Source: Pogostemon cablin
Lineage: Eukaryota > Streptophyta > Magnoliopsida > Lamiales > Lamiaceae
Direction of reading: 5' to 3'
DNA: 64,000 bases
NCBI GenBank assembly: GCA_023678885.1
Contig: CM042975.1
Span: 28,313,405-28,377,404, forward strand
Below are positions 1 through 12,502 of the stretch, piece after piece. Every line of letters starts with the position of its first letter. The stretch's first letter is position 1. The position numbers and the translations under genes are program-made. The notes beneath the pieces were generated by a model. The model did no database searches. It had not been told where the DNA came from and saw nothing but the letters and a program-made list of their open reading frames with translations.

Positions 1-432
1 TTAGGCTCGGTTTTTTTCTGCTCAATGTCGTGAAGTGCATCTATTATTAATTGTTGAATGCTGTCCCTGTATTTTTTATTCTAGGCTGTCCAACTTGAAG
101 CAAATAGGGAATTATCAGATAATAATATATTGATATATTGCAGATTGTGAGACACCAGGTATTAGATGAGAATTATGATATCTTGGCTTCTAAAGTTTCA
201 TTAGCATACAGGAGAGTCAAGTTTGCTCATCCATAACCTCAACCATATCATGACTTAGGATTAACGAAACTAGAGAACAGCCATTAATCATTATCATTAG
301 GGTGTTGTGTAATTTTGTCTTTTAGTATGTTACTGTTATTTCATTATTCTCTGCATACAATATTTCATTACTTCTTTTGGTAGAAACTAAAAAATTCCTC
401 AATAATGTATGGTGTTTTCACCTTTTATGTAG

Positions 433-3400
433 GTGAAAAATATTGGCTTTACTGGTGTCTTCAGGTTGATTTTCAGACCACTGGTTGATGAGTTTCCTTG
501 CTTTGGAGCTGTTTGCTTTTCATTACGCCAAAAAGTAAGTATTTCTTACACCCAGTTTTCTGGTTTTTGCAGAGCAGTTAATATATTGACTATGATGAAA
601 TCGTCCAGGCCCATTAGCAATAGCTTTTTTTCTGGGCCTATAAATGCTCGATAATGCCACCTTTATTGTCATAGTGATGAAAACTTGTGAAACTGTTCCT
701 TCTGACACATGAACTATTCCCTAGTCAATTTATTGGCGATTTATGTATGTTGATATTGGTGCATGGTATCATTAAAGACATGAAAGTATCTAAATCAAAT
801 ACTTTTTTTTGACTTTCAGCAAAAGCTGGACTTCACACTTAAAGTTGTTGGAGGAGACATATCAAAAATACCTGGCCTTTCTGATGCCATTGAGGTCTGT
901 ATGCTGTTCTATTCTTACACTTCATGATTGATTGTTTCAAAAAATTAGGAGATTCACAGACTTCAATTGGCTTGGTTTTTATTCCTGTTCTTTTTTAATT
1001 GTCTGGGATGGCATGTGTAGCTTTTGCCATCAATGGGGATTAAGTTAACTTCTATTCTTCTACATTTAATGCATTTACCATCAAGTCAATATGTATGATT
1101 ATTACTCCTATTATTTTTCTGTTCATTTTCTTCTAATGTAGAGTAAGTTTGGACTGGTGCGCCAAAAAGTTGAATTGTGGCATTATCATTTTATTGTGTC
1201 ATTGAATGGAAAATTCTAAAGCAAAAGAAAGCTTAATATTGAGTAGTCATGCGCCTTTAACAGTATTACTTGAGAGGAAAATAACCATTATGATGATTAA
1301 AATCTTGTTATTTTTCCTGGAACATCCTATGTCTTCTTGTAATGACCAAGGGGTGTTTATTTTACAGAGTACTATAAGGGATGCTGTTGAAGATTCTATT
1401 ACTTGGCCTGTTCGAAAAGTTATCCCAATATTGCCTGGGGATTATAGGTAAGTTTCATTTGGTGAGCTTTACTCTCTACTTTCTACTAGAGCCATCAGCG
1501 ATCAGTCATATTTTACTGATAAAACAATGCAATATTCTTGAGTATTGATTGCAAATCTGATAGAGCAAAGTGGTTCTGTAAATGAAGGCTTTATTCATGC
1601 TTTATTGAACTATTATTTCAACAAATTTTTAATGTGGAAATTGATTTATTATGTAAGAAATTGTTGATAAAATTTTTTGTTGTGCCATTCACAAAACTAT
1701 AACAATTCTGTGATTTCTGTGTTTAAAATAATTTGTTGAATAAACTGCCACTTGATTATTTAGCGGTTGCATTTAAATGTTTTGATTAAAGTATAGTTTT
1801 GATTGTTATCTCTCTCTCGTTCTCAGTGATCTTGAACTGAAGCCTGTTGGAACATTGGAGGTTAAGTTAGTGCAAGCAAAGGAGCTAACGAATAAAGACA
1901 TAATTGGGAAATCTGATCCGTATGCTGTTCTATATGTGCGGCCTTTGCGTGATAGAATGAAGAAAAGCAGGACAATAGTAAGATTTTGAATCTGCTTATG
2001 TAAAATAGCTCTCCATGATCTTAGCATGCAGGGAAATATAATATCATTCGTACTCTCTCCTCTCCTTGCCAGAACAACCAGTTGAATCCTGTCTGGAATG
2101 AACATTTTGAGTTTGTAATTGAAGACGCTTCAACCCAGCACTTGGTAGTAAAAATCTATGATGATGAAGGGCTTCAGTCGTCTGAACTAATTGGATGCGC
2201 TCAGGTTCAGCTATCTGAGCTTCAGCCTGGCAAGGTGCAGGATGTGTGGCTGAATTTGGTGAAAGATTTGGAGATTCAGAGAGACAATAAAAATAGGGGG
2301 CAGGTAATGTTGTTTTGAACACCGAAAGCATACCAACCACACTTTCCTTGTTAATATTTCCATTTTACCATTATCTTCATGTAATGAACTTCTATCAATT
2401 CATAAATTTGGTAGATAAGTCTGCTAGTTAATAAGAAACTATATACATGAACTAACCTGAGAAGACTGGTATCGCTTTAACATGTTGCATCATGGATTGA
2501 TTTGTCTTTGATTATTAAAAAAGCATGCGCCTGGGTTCTTTATGATCTTGAGCATGGTGTTCATCATTTAAAATGTTTATTTAAATTGTTGAATTGGAGG
2601 GAGGACTGATCATCTCAATAATGCAGATCTATAAATTTGTCCTATTCAAGACCATTATTTTTAATGTCACTATTATCCATTATTAGAAATTCATATGAGG
2701 ATGTTTATGCAACAGTAGAAGAATTTAAATGATACATTCTCATTGTCCTATTCAAAAGAATATGCTCCTATTTGGACTATAAGAAGACGTCGGCTGCATC
2801 AGTTCTCTTGTTAAGATGGCACCAACTACATGCCCAATACTTCTGATTATTGATAACTCCTCATGTTTGACATTGTGAAAGATGCTAATTTTTTATCTGA
2901 TAAAGAAATTGCTTCTTATTACTCGTATAGATTAATACATGAAGCATTAAGCAGGACCTTTATATTATGCTGAACGTTCTGCATCCTATAGCGTGGAAGC
3001 CCAACAAACCTTTGATATTTCATAACATTCCTTTATAGTACAAGCTTGGGAATAGGTCACCCTAAATTGTGCAATGTAGATGTACAAACAGTTATATAAG
3101 TATACATGTTCTCTAAGTTCACATTTCGTCTGTTTTAGGTGCAATTGGAGCTTCTATACTGCCCTAATGGCATGGAAAATGGGTTTACCAATCCCTTTGC
3201 TCAAAAGTTCTCCATGACATCACTGGAAAAGGTTTTTAAAAGTGGAGCTGATGGGGGAAATAATCGAGTTGGAAATGGTGATGAAGGCGGCAAAAGGAGG
3301 GATGTTATTGTAAGAGGTGTACTTTCTGTTACGGTCATATCTGCTGATGACCTGGCACCAGCTGACTTAATGGGGAAGGCTGACCCTTATGTGGTGCTTA

Positions 3401-4325
3401 CTATGAAGAAAACTGAAGCGAAAAATAAAACCAGGGTAAGTTGTTCTTTAGACGAGTGTTTTGTGAGACTGTTGTACTCTTTTACCACCAGAAAACTAGA
3501 CCCCACCCCAACCCCAAAAAAATGAGATTTTTAACTTTTAGAGGGTCTGTGGGATTATTGTCTTGAATGTCATTGGTTGTTTGTTTATTTAACATGGGAT
3601 TTCATGTTTTAGGTCGTGAATGACAGCTTAAATCCTGTTTGGAATCAGACATTTGATTTTGTTGTTGAGGATGGACTACATGACATGCTTATTCTCGAAC
3701 TATGGGATCATGATACATTTGGAAAGGTACTTTCCTTGTTCTCACAATTAACATAAATTAGATGCACTATTAATATTCTAGCTCTTTTGCAAGCTGTTTC
3801 TAAATAACTTGTAGAAATTTCTTAGCTCTTTCTGATAAATAAATTTCATAACATCAATGCAACTGGTGTTTGGGTGGGGGTATTGTGTTAAAGAAATTGT
3901 ACCAATTAAGGACTCATTTGAAATAGGGAGGAACTTGAGAAGATTATACACACACGCACACACATATATCAATTGATTTAATGAATGATAGTTAAGTGAT
4001 GTTTTGAGGATTTAAAACCTTATGCTAATATCAATTCATATGACTTTATCATATTCCTTAGTTTCAATTTGTTCTTCTTAAGTTTACCGTCAGTTATGTT
4101 TTTGGTATTTATTATCTAGAGCAACAACTAGAGTTATTTATCTCCTTGGCATATTTCTACATGCTCTCTATTTTGCAGGATTACATGGGAAGATGCATCT
4201 TAACATTGACAAAGGTCATACTGGAAGGTGAATATAAAGAATCCTTCCCTCTTGATGGTGTTAAATCCGGAACTATTAACTTGCATATTAAGTGGAACCC
4301 ACAACCTATTTATCGCGACTCCTAG
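433..4325 (+). CDS. SYT5: Synaptotagmin-5-like protein, 3' part (SMP C-terminal half, two C2 domains)
   Basis: Plant synaptotagmins of this type are membrane-anchored tethers at ER-plasma membrane contact sites; the SMP domain carries lipid and the C2 domains bind acidic membranes, often with calcium. Eight coding exons are visible: 433-534, 820-894, 1368-1447, 1827-1977, 2073-2303, 3139-3435, 3613-3726 and 4179-4325, all with GT-AG borders and matching phases. Exons 1-3 give the end of the SMP domain (KNIGFTGVFRLIFRPLVDEF, then a KVVGGDISKIPG stretch). Exons 4-5 give C2A with GKSDPYAVLYV and LNPVWNEHFEFV. Exons 6-8 give C2B with MGKADPYVVL, LNPVWNQTFDFV and DHDTFGKDYMGR. The protein ends WNPQPIYRDS. 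The N-terminal transmembrane segment and first SMP half lie before the window; I see no exon in bases 1-432. The order and residues closely resemble Arabidopsis SYT5 (At1g05500) as I remember it. Confidence 0.93.
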
Positions 4326-4886
4326 TATCTCTTCCCAGCGGCACCTAGAGACTTGTAGAATGTGTTCAGCTATATAGAGGCGTACAGTGTCATACTCGAA
4401 ATTCTTCCTAGAGACATCAACCAACAATCACCCAGCAATGTGATTTTTGTGCATGTATTGTGTATATATATGGACCGTAATTGGAAGAAGATTAAACAAG
4501 TGGCCTTTGTTGGATGAGAGGGTAAGGCCATGGTGAATTTGCCTCATTCACAATGCCTTTTGGATGGTACCAAATTTCATCATTCTTGTACAACAAGAAA
4601 CAGGATTATTTATTACAGTAGTGTAAAACAAATTGAGCCATGTCCAATGTACTATTCAAGTTCATTTAAAATTTACTTTGAGCTTTACAAATGGTGTTCA
4701 CAACTGAGCTCAGTTACTTGAGCTAATCTTTTATTAGAATGTTGATTCTATAATCACTTGCACACTTTTGGACGTCATCTGATTTTTGAAAGAATTATTA
4801 TTCAGATATCTGAATCTCTCGTATAAATCACTTACTGGTGATGTCAATGGATCATCGGCTGCATATTTGCAAAGGGCATGTCGAGT
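4326..4886. other. Convergent intergenic interval with both 3' UTRs
   Basis: This stretch lies between the stop codon of the synaptotagmin gene (+) and the stop codon of the phosphatase gene (-). It probably holds both 3' untranslated regions. I see no further gene; short open frames here have no recognisable content. Confidence 0.6.
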
Positions 4887-7334
4887 TTAAAATCTGGTCC
4901 TTTGAGAGGCGAGTATGGCCGAACGTCGATTGCTTTTCCTCAGCTTCCTTCTTCTGTTGTTGCTTCCCCTGCATCGACAGTCAACACAAGTCACAAGCTT
5001 TTCTATAACATATATGATAGAACGCAACGTATAATAAGAATGAGATCATTAGATCCGTTAGGAGATCATTAGATGATACACAATGAAAAGAATAGGGAAA
5101 GAACTAAAAGGACATGTTAGGAAGAACACATCTTCAGTTGACAAATAAGGCGGAATATGTGACCAACATGGTACATTTATTTTTGTTAGTGTCTTAATCG
5201 ATGTCCACTAACCAGAACTGGTTGTGCAGCACGAATGAGTCTGTTGGTACTTGATTCCCATTATCGTTCCGATTCCAATGGTATAATGCGTGGGTTCTAT
5301 TCTTGATCTCTAGTGTAGAATGTCCATAACTGGCTTCACGGAAAGCAGAATAATCGGGTTGAGGGTCTCTAAATCTACAGATATACAACATTTATACATG
5401 TCAGAAATATGAATTACATTCATCATATTTGCTACTCATAAATAAATAAATGAATAAACCTTTTAGCAAGACCCTCCTGGTTTCCACCATCCCCAACAGT
5501 TATGTACACTGGAGCTGATTCGTCTGGTGCTGAAGAACCATTTGATCCTAAGCTTGAGGTCAAAGAAAAACCATTTACACTTCCAAAACTAAAATGTCTG
5601 GTGCGCACAACTAACTGAGGTCCATTGATGTGTAAAAATGCTTTATGTTTGTTCGAGGGGTTTTTGGCAATAAATTAAGTTTCAGTTGCTTCAAACTAGA
5701 GTTTGCAAACAAGAGTAGGTAAAAAGGGAGAAAAGGAGAAGAGATACATGCACACAACATATTCAACTGGTTTACATATTGCAATTGGTAATAAAAGCTC
5801 AACAGAATCATCAACAGAGCAAATAAGAAAGTTAGTGCAAGAAAGTAGAAAATAAAAGTCGCAACAATATCATTTTTTAAGAGTTAAGGGAACATATATT
5901 TGATATCATCTGTCTCCAGATTATATATACCATATGTGGAAAGTACTCTATTTCATGATTTCCAGCTGACCAGATCCACGGCTGATATGCTGCACTCCGT
6001 TCAACCAATCGACCCCAGGAATCCCAGCGGACACGGACATCATGATTGTCATATCTATCAGCATAAGAAAGATCTCCAACAAATAAGATAGTTTGTGCAC
6101 CGGTCTGCATACAATGCTCAAGTGTAGATAGAGAATTAAATGTTTGACCAAGATCACCTACAATAAACACAAGATATAATTCAAAACAGTGTACTACAAA
6201 TCTAAATCACGTCTGAAACTAGAACATAATGATATGTATTGTATTTTCGTTAATTGATACTAATAAACATCTAAAAGAAACTATCTCCTTCTGCTTAAAT
6301 AAGAAACTATCTTCTTCTGCCTAAATAAGAAAATATCTTCTTCTGCCTAACTCTTTCAATAACCATTCGTTCACGGATTCCTCCAAAAGACTAATGCCAA
6401 ATTATGTTTCAATCAAACTCTCAGGGTTGATCAGGTCAAGTCCTTGAGTGAGCTTTGTGTAAAAATACTACACTTTTTAGGCTTTCCTAGAAAATATACT
6501 TTTTCAATATAAAATGAGTTCCACTGATTTTTCATCGTTTAACAAGCAGTAATATCTGTTATCACAGAACTTGGAAAGAAATTCTGACCAATTATCCCAA
6601 ATTTGTAAGAAGAATCTGGATTGATAGCAGGTGGTGTTTGAAACCAAAATCTTCTAGAAGAATCACCATTCCCAATCTCATAGTAGTACTTAGTGTCATG
6701 CTGAACAAGTGAACACCCATTTCAGTTGAGATTGGATGATGATAGTAAACTGTGATCTGGATTCTATTGAAGATTAAAACATATAATCAGGAAAATGTTT
6801 TATCAGAAATATGTCTACTCCTAAATTAGAATTCAGACACTGGTGTTACTGTAAGCAATGCAGTGTCACACATCATTACCTGAAGACCATCAAGTAGACA
6901 TTGATGAATAAATCCAGATTTATGGTTGTAAAACATGTAGACTTGCACTGTCCCTTCTGCCGTGAGATTATAATTCCCTTCTGATAAACCATATCTAATT
7001 GTGTTGGACCCAGGTTCCTTAGCTGTTACCCATGAGATTATAACAGCTTTTCCATCATAATCACCCTGAGTAATGTGCACCTGAGAATCAATAATTCACG
7101 AATGTTTCATTAGCCCTGATGTTACACAACCACAACTTATGAAAGATTGAAGGGAACATGCAAGTTTACTTGCTGTGGAGCATTATATCCTTCAGGAACT
7201 GCAAGAACTTCATTGTCCAGAGGAATATCAACAGATGGCCATTCACTACTAATAAAATCACTGGTAACACCAGCACTCCCACTGCTAATGCTGGTCAACA
7301 GAAGAGATGAAAAAAGCAGCAGTCGAACCAACAT
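4887..7334 (-). pseudogene. PAP26: PAP26-like purple acid phosphatase lacking its catalytic-core exon
   Basis: PAP26-type enzymes are secreted or vacuolar acid phosphatases with a binuclear metal centre, used in phosphate recycling. Seven exons can be placed on the minus strand: 7334-7170 (signal peptide, then VDIPLDNEVLAVPEGYNAPQ), 7080-6880 (VHITQGDYDGKAVIISWVT), 6700-6589, 6157-5931 (metal-site motifs DLGQT, GDLSYADRY and GNHE), 5529-5460 (APVYITVGDGGNQEGLA), 5374-5213 (FREASYGHSTLEIKNRTHA) and 4968-4887 (WGSNNRRRKLRK to the stop). All borders are GT-AG. The exon expected between 5931 and 5529, which in this family encodes the LMH and GHVHAYER histidine ligands, is absent; only about 400 bases of non-coding sequence separate its neighbours. 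Phases confirm the gap: the upstream exon ends in phase 0 while the next begins mid-codon, and a direct splice meets a stop after nine codons. A functional enzyme is therefore unlikely. An assembly gap is the alternative. Confidence 0.85.
6276..6351. repeat. Three tandem copies of a ~26-bp unit in a phosphatase intron
   Basis: The unit AAGAAACTATCTTCTTCTGC plus CTAAAT is repeated about three times with few changes. It lies between the exons at 6157 and 6589 and has no evident coding role. Confidence 0.6.
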
Positions 7335-7904
7335 TGCTTCTTTTATCCTAATTTCCTAAACCATGATCAAAGTCATACACAGTATGTGCATCGAATGAGT
7401 AGACAATATTCTTCCATTGAAGTATTGATCAACAATAACAATGATATGTTTCAAAGAACTATATCTTAATCAAAAGACAAACTTTCCTAAATTCTCCAGT
7501 TACATAACCCAAACTGTGCCACAAATACAAGAATACATAAAAATTAAATATGTCTTGTTAGGAAACTTCAACAACCGAATCTTATCAAAATAACACGAAC
7601 AGAGATTGAATCACTAACATGCCTTCGAAAACATGGAAGCATAAATCACTCAATGGAAAACTCAACACCTAATAATCCTAACAAAAAAAATCTGCATTCT
7701 CTGGAAAAAAAAAATCTGATCCCCACCTTCAGTGCAAGTTGTATCAGTTTTCATCAATGTAATCCACAAATTCCTTCTCCTTGCCAATAAAAACTCTCTC
7801 TAAGACATGATTTGATTTCGACATTTGCATATAATGCGAACAGAAATCCATCAATATAATTCAGCAAAATACACACAATTGTAGGGGGATGTGATGTCAT
7901 TTTA

Positions 7905-8240
7905 CCTGAGATTGTAAGCGAAGGCTGAGAATTTTGCTTTGAATCACAAGTAGTGACGTCGCAATAGAGCATGGTGATGACCAAGCACGCGCGCGCGTGA
8001 GAGAGGGGGCGCAAAGTTTGGTGAGGGGGGCGCAGCTTAGGAGTTGGTATGTTGAAACAGGAGGCGGTAGATGAACACGTGTCGTGGTATCATTGGGAGT
8101 TGTGAAGTAACCCGACCCGGCAATATGAGTGATGACCAATAATTGGGCCACTCTTATTTGGACTTTTTAGAAAGTCCACTTAAATAGGTTTAAGCTTTCC
8201 CTCTTTCGTTTGGCTTTTAAGTTTTAGGTTTAATAGCTAT
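7905..8240. promoter_or_regulatory. Divergent promoter region with a G-box
   Basis: The phosphatase gene seems to have a non-coding first exon ending at about 7905: on the minus strand CAG is followed by GTAAAA, and an acceptor lies at about 7359 just before the start codon. The DnaJ-like gene starts leftmost at about 8230-8290, where GGCAG is followed by GTAATT. The two genes therefore diverge from a few hundred bases. A palindromic CACGTG G-box sits at 8076-8081, and an alternating GCGCGC tract lies at about 7989. Transcription starts are inferred, not seen. Confidence 0.4.
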
Positions 8241-8785
8241 AAATATTAATTGATCGTACTTATGGCTGAGATTAAGAACATCTATGGCAGGTAATTCTCT
8301 TCCTATTGTAGTCGTCCATGATTTCATTTCTCAACCTTTTTCTTGCTCAACACTTCCTACACATCTTGCCTTCAATTTCATTGCACCCTACTTGCTGCTG
8401 ATGCGGGAGAATTTAGCTACATTTTTCAAGTGGTCATGACACAAACTGTTCGATTAATTGCTTCAACCACAAAATTCCTAATTCACATGTTCTCCTTGAT
8501 GCTAATACTCTTATTTTCTGCTCCCAGTTTTATGACTATGCTTGCTTAAAGCTTCTGGACTCCCAATAATTTACGAGAACTGAAAATTCGTCAGTCATAA
8601 TGAACCCAAAAAAAAAAAAAAAAAAACTTGAAAAAAAACGTGTCATATTTCCTGATTCTTTTAGCTTTTTTGTGGAACTATTGCAGGTATGCTGCTTCTT
8701 GAATAAGTGATCCCTGGTACAAATTCTGTGGAGGTCACTCCGAAGTAAGGCCTGTCTTTGTGGAAGTTCGATACAGTTTCTTGAA

Positions 8786-10250
8786 ATGCCCGGAATTGAT
8801 GTTTCACAAGTACTGCGTGTGGGAGCTAAAGTTGCTGCTACAGTTCTTGGTGGAAGTTTTGCTATTGGTTTTCTATCCTCTTCACTTTCTGAACGCATTA
8901 CCTTATATAAAAAGGTAAAAGGTGCATTCCATTAATGTGTGATTTTGTGTGAAGTGATTGTAGGTGGTGTTTTCTGCAATTATACATGAGAGATAGAGTT
9001 GTCATACAATTTAGTGGCAGTTTTGTTATCAGTTTCCCATCATCCTCCATTTTTGAACAGTTTAGCTAATATAAAGAGGTTAATGTGCATTCTTTTTTTT
9101 TTATCAAATGATAGGATTCATTTATATACTAGCCCATGTAGGCTACGTCGGACTCTTCGGTAATCAACCGAGAGACCAGTCCCTCCACAGGGGAGATTAC
9201 AACTCTATGCCGGAGACTTTAACACCTCACAAGGAGGACACTCCATAAAGGAGACAAAGAAAAAATAAGCTCAAACAATCGAGCAAAAGAAAGAGAAACA
9301 TCAGGAGTAACAAATGCAAACTGTTGATCAAAGCAACCTATGCTAGTTAGATCCATAGATGAACCCTCCCAAAACCCAATAATGAGAAAAGAAACAGAGA
9401 ACTAAACAATAACAGAACATAGGCAATGGATCTAAAAAAATAAAAATAAAAATAAAAAAACAGCCAAAGTAGGCAATCCTCCTCTCCACCTGCCCACCGC
9501 ACCGCCACCAGCTCCGCATCCATCGCCAACTCTTGCTTCACCACATATCTGCCCAGATCTGGCCTTTTCCGCCCTTTTCCGACCGTGCCGGAAACGCATT
9601 CCATACGGATGAGGATAAAACGAGCCAAGATCTAACACTAGGGGAGAAGAAGGGGCTGACCGCTTCCATGCTCCGTCACCGGACGGTGCCGTCGCAGAGG
9701 GAAGGGAGGGAGAAGGGTGGGCAGAAGGGGTGGAGAGGGGGGGATTCCAAATTTGAAATAAGAGAGAGAAAGAGGCTAGAGAGAAGGAGGAGCGTTTTGG
9801 AGGGGGGATCCCGGTTAATGTGCATTCCATTGTGTGATTTGTGTGCCTTTGACTGTCTGTTTTTATATAGAGGTAATCTTGAGTGGTGTTTTATGCAATA
9901 TGAAAAGTCATTTCACGGTGATTACATGCATTCTTGTGTAATACATGTTACTTTTGCAGAAAACATCCGGGCGGCCATGTGAGATTTGTAGAGCAATTGG
10001 GCACTACGCATGCAAGCTTTGTAAAGGGAATGGCACTATAAGTTGGTCTCCGCTCTTCGATCCGGTGTTCATAAACCAGTGTGTTTGTCCAACATGTGAT
10101 GGATTCAAGTGAGTGTTTCTATTTCATTACTTATTATATCATGGAAATTTCCATCTTAGGTGACAGGAGTTTGTGAAAGCATTCTTGTTGCATATTTATT
10201 GTCTTAGGGTTCAACGCTGTCTTAACTGCTTGGGATATGGCGCTGTTTAG
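8786..10250 (+). CDS. Small DnaJ-type cysteine-rich (zinc-finger) protein
   Basis: Three coding exons, 8786-8914, 9960-10108 and 10208-10250, give a 106-residue protein. Residues 1-43 start MPGIDVSQVLRVGAKVAA and contain a short hydrophobic glycine-rich stretch that could be a membrane or targeting segment. Residues 44-106 hold four CxxC motifs (CEIC, CKLC, CPTC, CLNC) with the CxxCxGxG-like spacing of the DnaJ/Hsp40 central zinc finger; the protein ends CLGYGAV. There is no J domain. In plants such stand-alone domains include chloroplast assembly factors such as BSD2, but I cannot assign this one to a named gene. Upstream introns in the 5' UTR are likely (GGCAG/GTAATT at 8291 and an acceptor at about 8686). 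Intron 1 (8915-9959) carries a retroposed insert and a decayed copy of exon 1. Confidence 0.82.
9010..9912 (+). pseudogene. Degenerate tandem copy of first coding exon, split by an insert
   Basis: Bases 9010-9092 plus 9828-9912 resemble 8842-8990: both run from a GGAAGTTTTGCTATTGG-like stretch through TATATAAAAAGGT to GTGCATTCCA and then GGTGGTGTTTT. The similarity covers the end of coding exon 1 and the start of intron 1. The copy has lost the reading frame. It suggests a local duplication of about 150 bp before the retroposed insert landed in it. Confidence 0.6.
9093..9812 (-). mobile_element. Retroposed insert with poly-A tail and 15-bp target-site duplication
   Basis: The insert is about 720 bp and is flanked by perfect direct repeats GGTTAATGTGCATTC at 9078-9092 and 9813-9827. 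On the plus strand it begins with T10, so on the minus strand it ends in a poly-A tail after ATCATTTGAT. These are the marks of target-primed reverse transcription. Its minus-strand 5' end (GGGATCCCCCC) is pyrimidine-rich. I see no reverse transcriptase. It could be a SINE-like element, a 5'-truncated LINE or a retroposed transcript. Confidence 0.75.
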
Positions 10251-11683
10251 TAATCAAGACTAGGATGTAAGCAGCTCGAAAGCGCCATCCTTCCCTAAGG
10301 ATGTAAGCCAATACTTCCGTAGGATTTTATCGTCTCTAGAAAGTTAATATACACTTGTTAAGTTGTTATTAGCTCTTTTCTTGACAATGACCCTCTTGTG
10401 ATGACTCATGTATTGTGCTAGTTATAGAGTTAGCATCAATTGGCAAAGATGACTTGGTCTTTGATCTTTGCAACTTCCAAATGACGAGCAGCGTGTTCAA
10501 CAAGAAAAAACGAGGTTACTGCAGTAAAATAGGAAAACCACAGTAAATTCCAACTTCATTCTAGTGTTCTGTTGAAAGGTCGTATGATGAACATCAGGGT
10601 GTGAGTTGCTATGAGTTCATGTTTCTACTAATGGATGATTTAAAGATATCAGATTGATGTGTTATCTACTTAGATGAACAATGTTTTGATTGAAAATAAG
10701 TTTCATAATATGAGGATGAATCACACTTCACCCCCATTGGTGATTTTCACTAATTCACTTATTCCTCTTCTCATGCAACATGGTCAACCATGAAGCTCTT
10801 CTGCACAATTGCTTGAACTTTAATCATTTTAGTTCACTTTTTTTTTTCTTTTTTTCTTTTTCTGATTTAGGTCAAATAAATCATGCAGATTGTGCTGAAT
10901 GTCGTCGTTTCGCGTGTGATGCTAAATCACCTTCGTACTCTCTCAGTCTCTTTTGAAATGTTTTCGTTATTTATTTAAATGTCTACTCAAATTGTATTTA
11001 TTCTCTTTTAAATAAATGGGGTTCCACACCTAGAAAACTATATTAAAAAAATTATAAATATTACGTAGAATGTCATATATTTATATTAAATTCAAAGGGT
11101 GAAACATATAATACACTTGAAAAATTGTCCACAACACATTAAATATTGTTACCTCCATTCCACACATTAAATATTTGTGTAATATTAAAGTGTAGTAGAT
11201 AGTTGTATTAGTGTTGAGTGTGAGTCGTATCAATCTAAAATGGATATTTTATAATGAAATGAACAAAAATAACAAAATTGATACGTATTAAGGGACGTAG
11301 GGAGGATTACTTATGATGTATAATAAAAAAAAAAAAAGTTATTCACCAAGTCAATGAATTGGTAGATTCAGACCCAAATCATTTGCATGTATGTACGGTA
11401 GGTTACGAAATTAATTAATTTATGAATCAAATAAGAAAGGCATTTATATCATGCCCCACGAGCTCACGACTCAATCACAATCAGATGCGAATATGCGAAG
11501 CTAGATGCTATATGTCCTTCCGCTATTAGTATAGTATGAAATTTTATTAAAATATTATGGAACTTGCCTATTTTATGATAATGTTCACTCCGTTTTATTT
11601 ATTCACGTTAGAGTATTTGATTAAATATTAAATGATTTATTTCTATATTAATTTAAGATTTTAGATGAGGTTGTCATTTAACA

Positions 11684-11730
11684 TGGTATCAGAGTCCATA
11701 GTTAACAAAGGTTTAGGGTTCGAATTCCAC
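11684..11730 (+). repeat. Possible retroelement relic (PBS-like and B-box-like motifs)
   Basis: TGGTATCAGAG at 11684-11694 matches the initiator-tRNA-Met primer binding site used by many plant LTR elements. GGTTCGAATTCC follows about 25 bases later and resembles a tRNA B box. No LTR or coding part is visible, so this is a weak call. Confidence 0.3.
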
Positions 11731-11854
11731 TGCCACCCAATTTTCCCGCCGGTATGTGATGAGCGTGTTAGAGTGGTTTGATTAAAATACGTAAGCCTTT
11801 CCGTTAATTTGGTTGATAGAATTTCATAATAAAGCAAAGGGACCAAAATTATTA

Positions 11855-12129
11855 CTTCCCTCTGTCTCAACTTTAACTTCACACTTTTCGTTTTGGTCCG
11901 TCCCAAATTCAACTTCACACTTCCATAAAAGGAAAAAGCAACAAACTAATATCCCTCTAATATACTTTAATTTCAAATTTGTCATCACCTTTTTAACACA
12001 CATAACATATTTTATCATTTATTTATTACCCAAAAAATATCATACTACCCTCAAAAGTAAGTCAAAAAGTGACTTTTCTTAAACTCCGTATCTACAGTAA
12101 ACGTGAACTTGAATTTGGGATGGATGGAG
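11855..12129. mobile_element. Stowaway-like MITE
   Basis: The left end CTTCCCTCTGTC and right end GGGATGGATGGAG form degenerate terminal inverted repeats flanked by TA. Its interior (TTCACACTT near one end, CTCCGTATCTACAGT near the other) matches the element at 20479-20760. Confidence 0.7.
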
Positions 12130-12406
12130 TATATAAAGAATCATTTTATAAATTAATTTTCTTTATGAGACCAAAATACAATTTTTTTCAAATAAAATAA
12201 ATTATTTGTTAGATGAAGATGCTATTTTTTTAAAAGAGAATATATTGAGAATTCATTATCTCTCAATCAAATCTAAAGTTAATTAAATAATTTCAATCCT
12301 ATACAAGGAGTATTACTAATATACTGTCGCATGCACGTGTTCATGACCTGTAAATTCGTTGCTTCAACTTATAGCATCAACTATATATATTTAACTTGAG
12401 ATAAAC

Positions 12407-12420
<14 letters not shown>

Positions 12421-12500
<80 letters not shown>
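12421..12500. repeat. (AT)40 microsatellite next to a poly-A run
   Basis: A perfect AT dinucleotide run of 80 bases follows about 14 A residues. It is probably highly variable in length. Confidence 0.95.

Positions 12501-12502
<2 letters not shown>

Noticed and set aside
9347..9982. Open frames of 93-149 residues in intron 1 of the DnaJ-like gene
   Set aside because: They lie in or run across the borders of the retroposed insert, on both strands, and show no domain.
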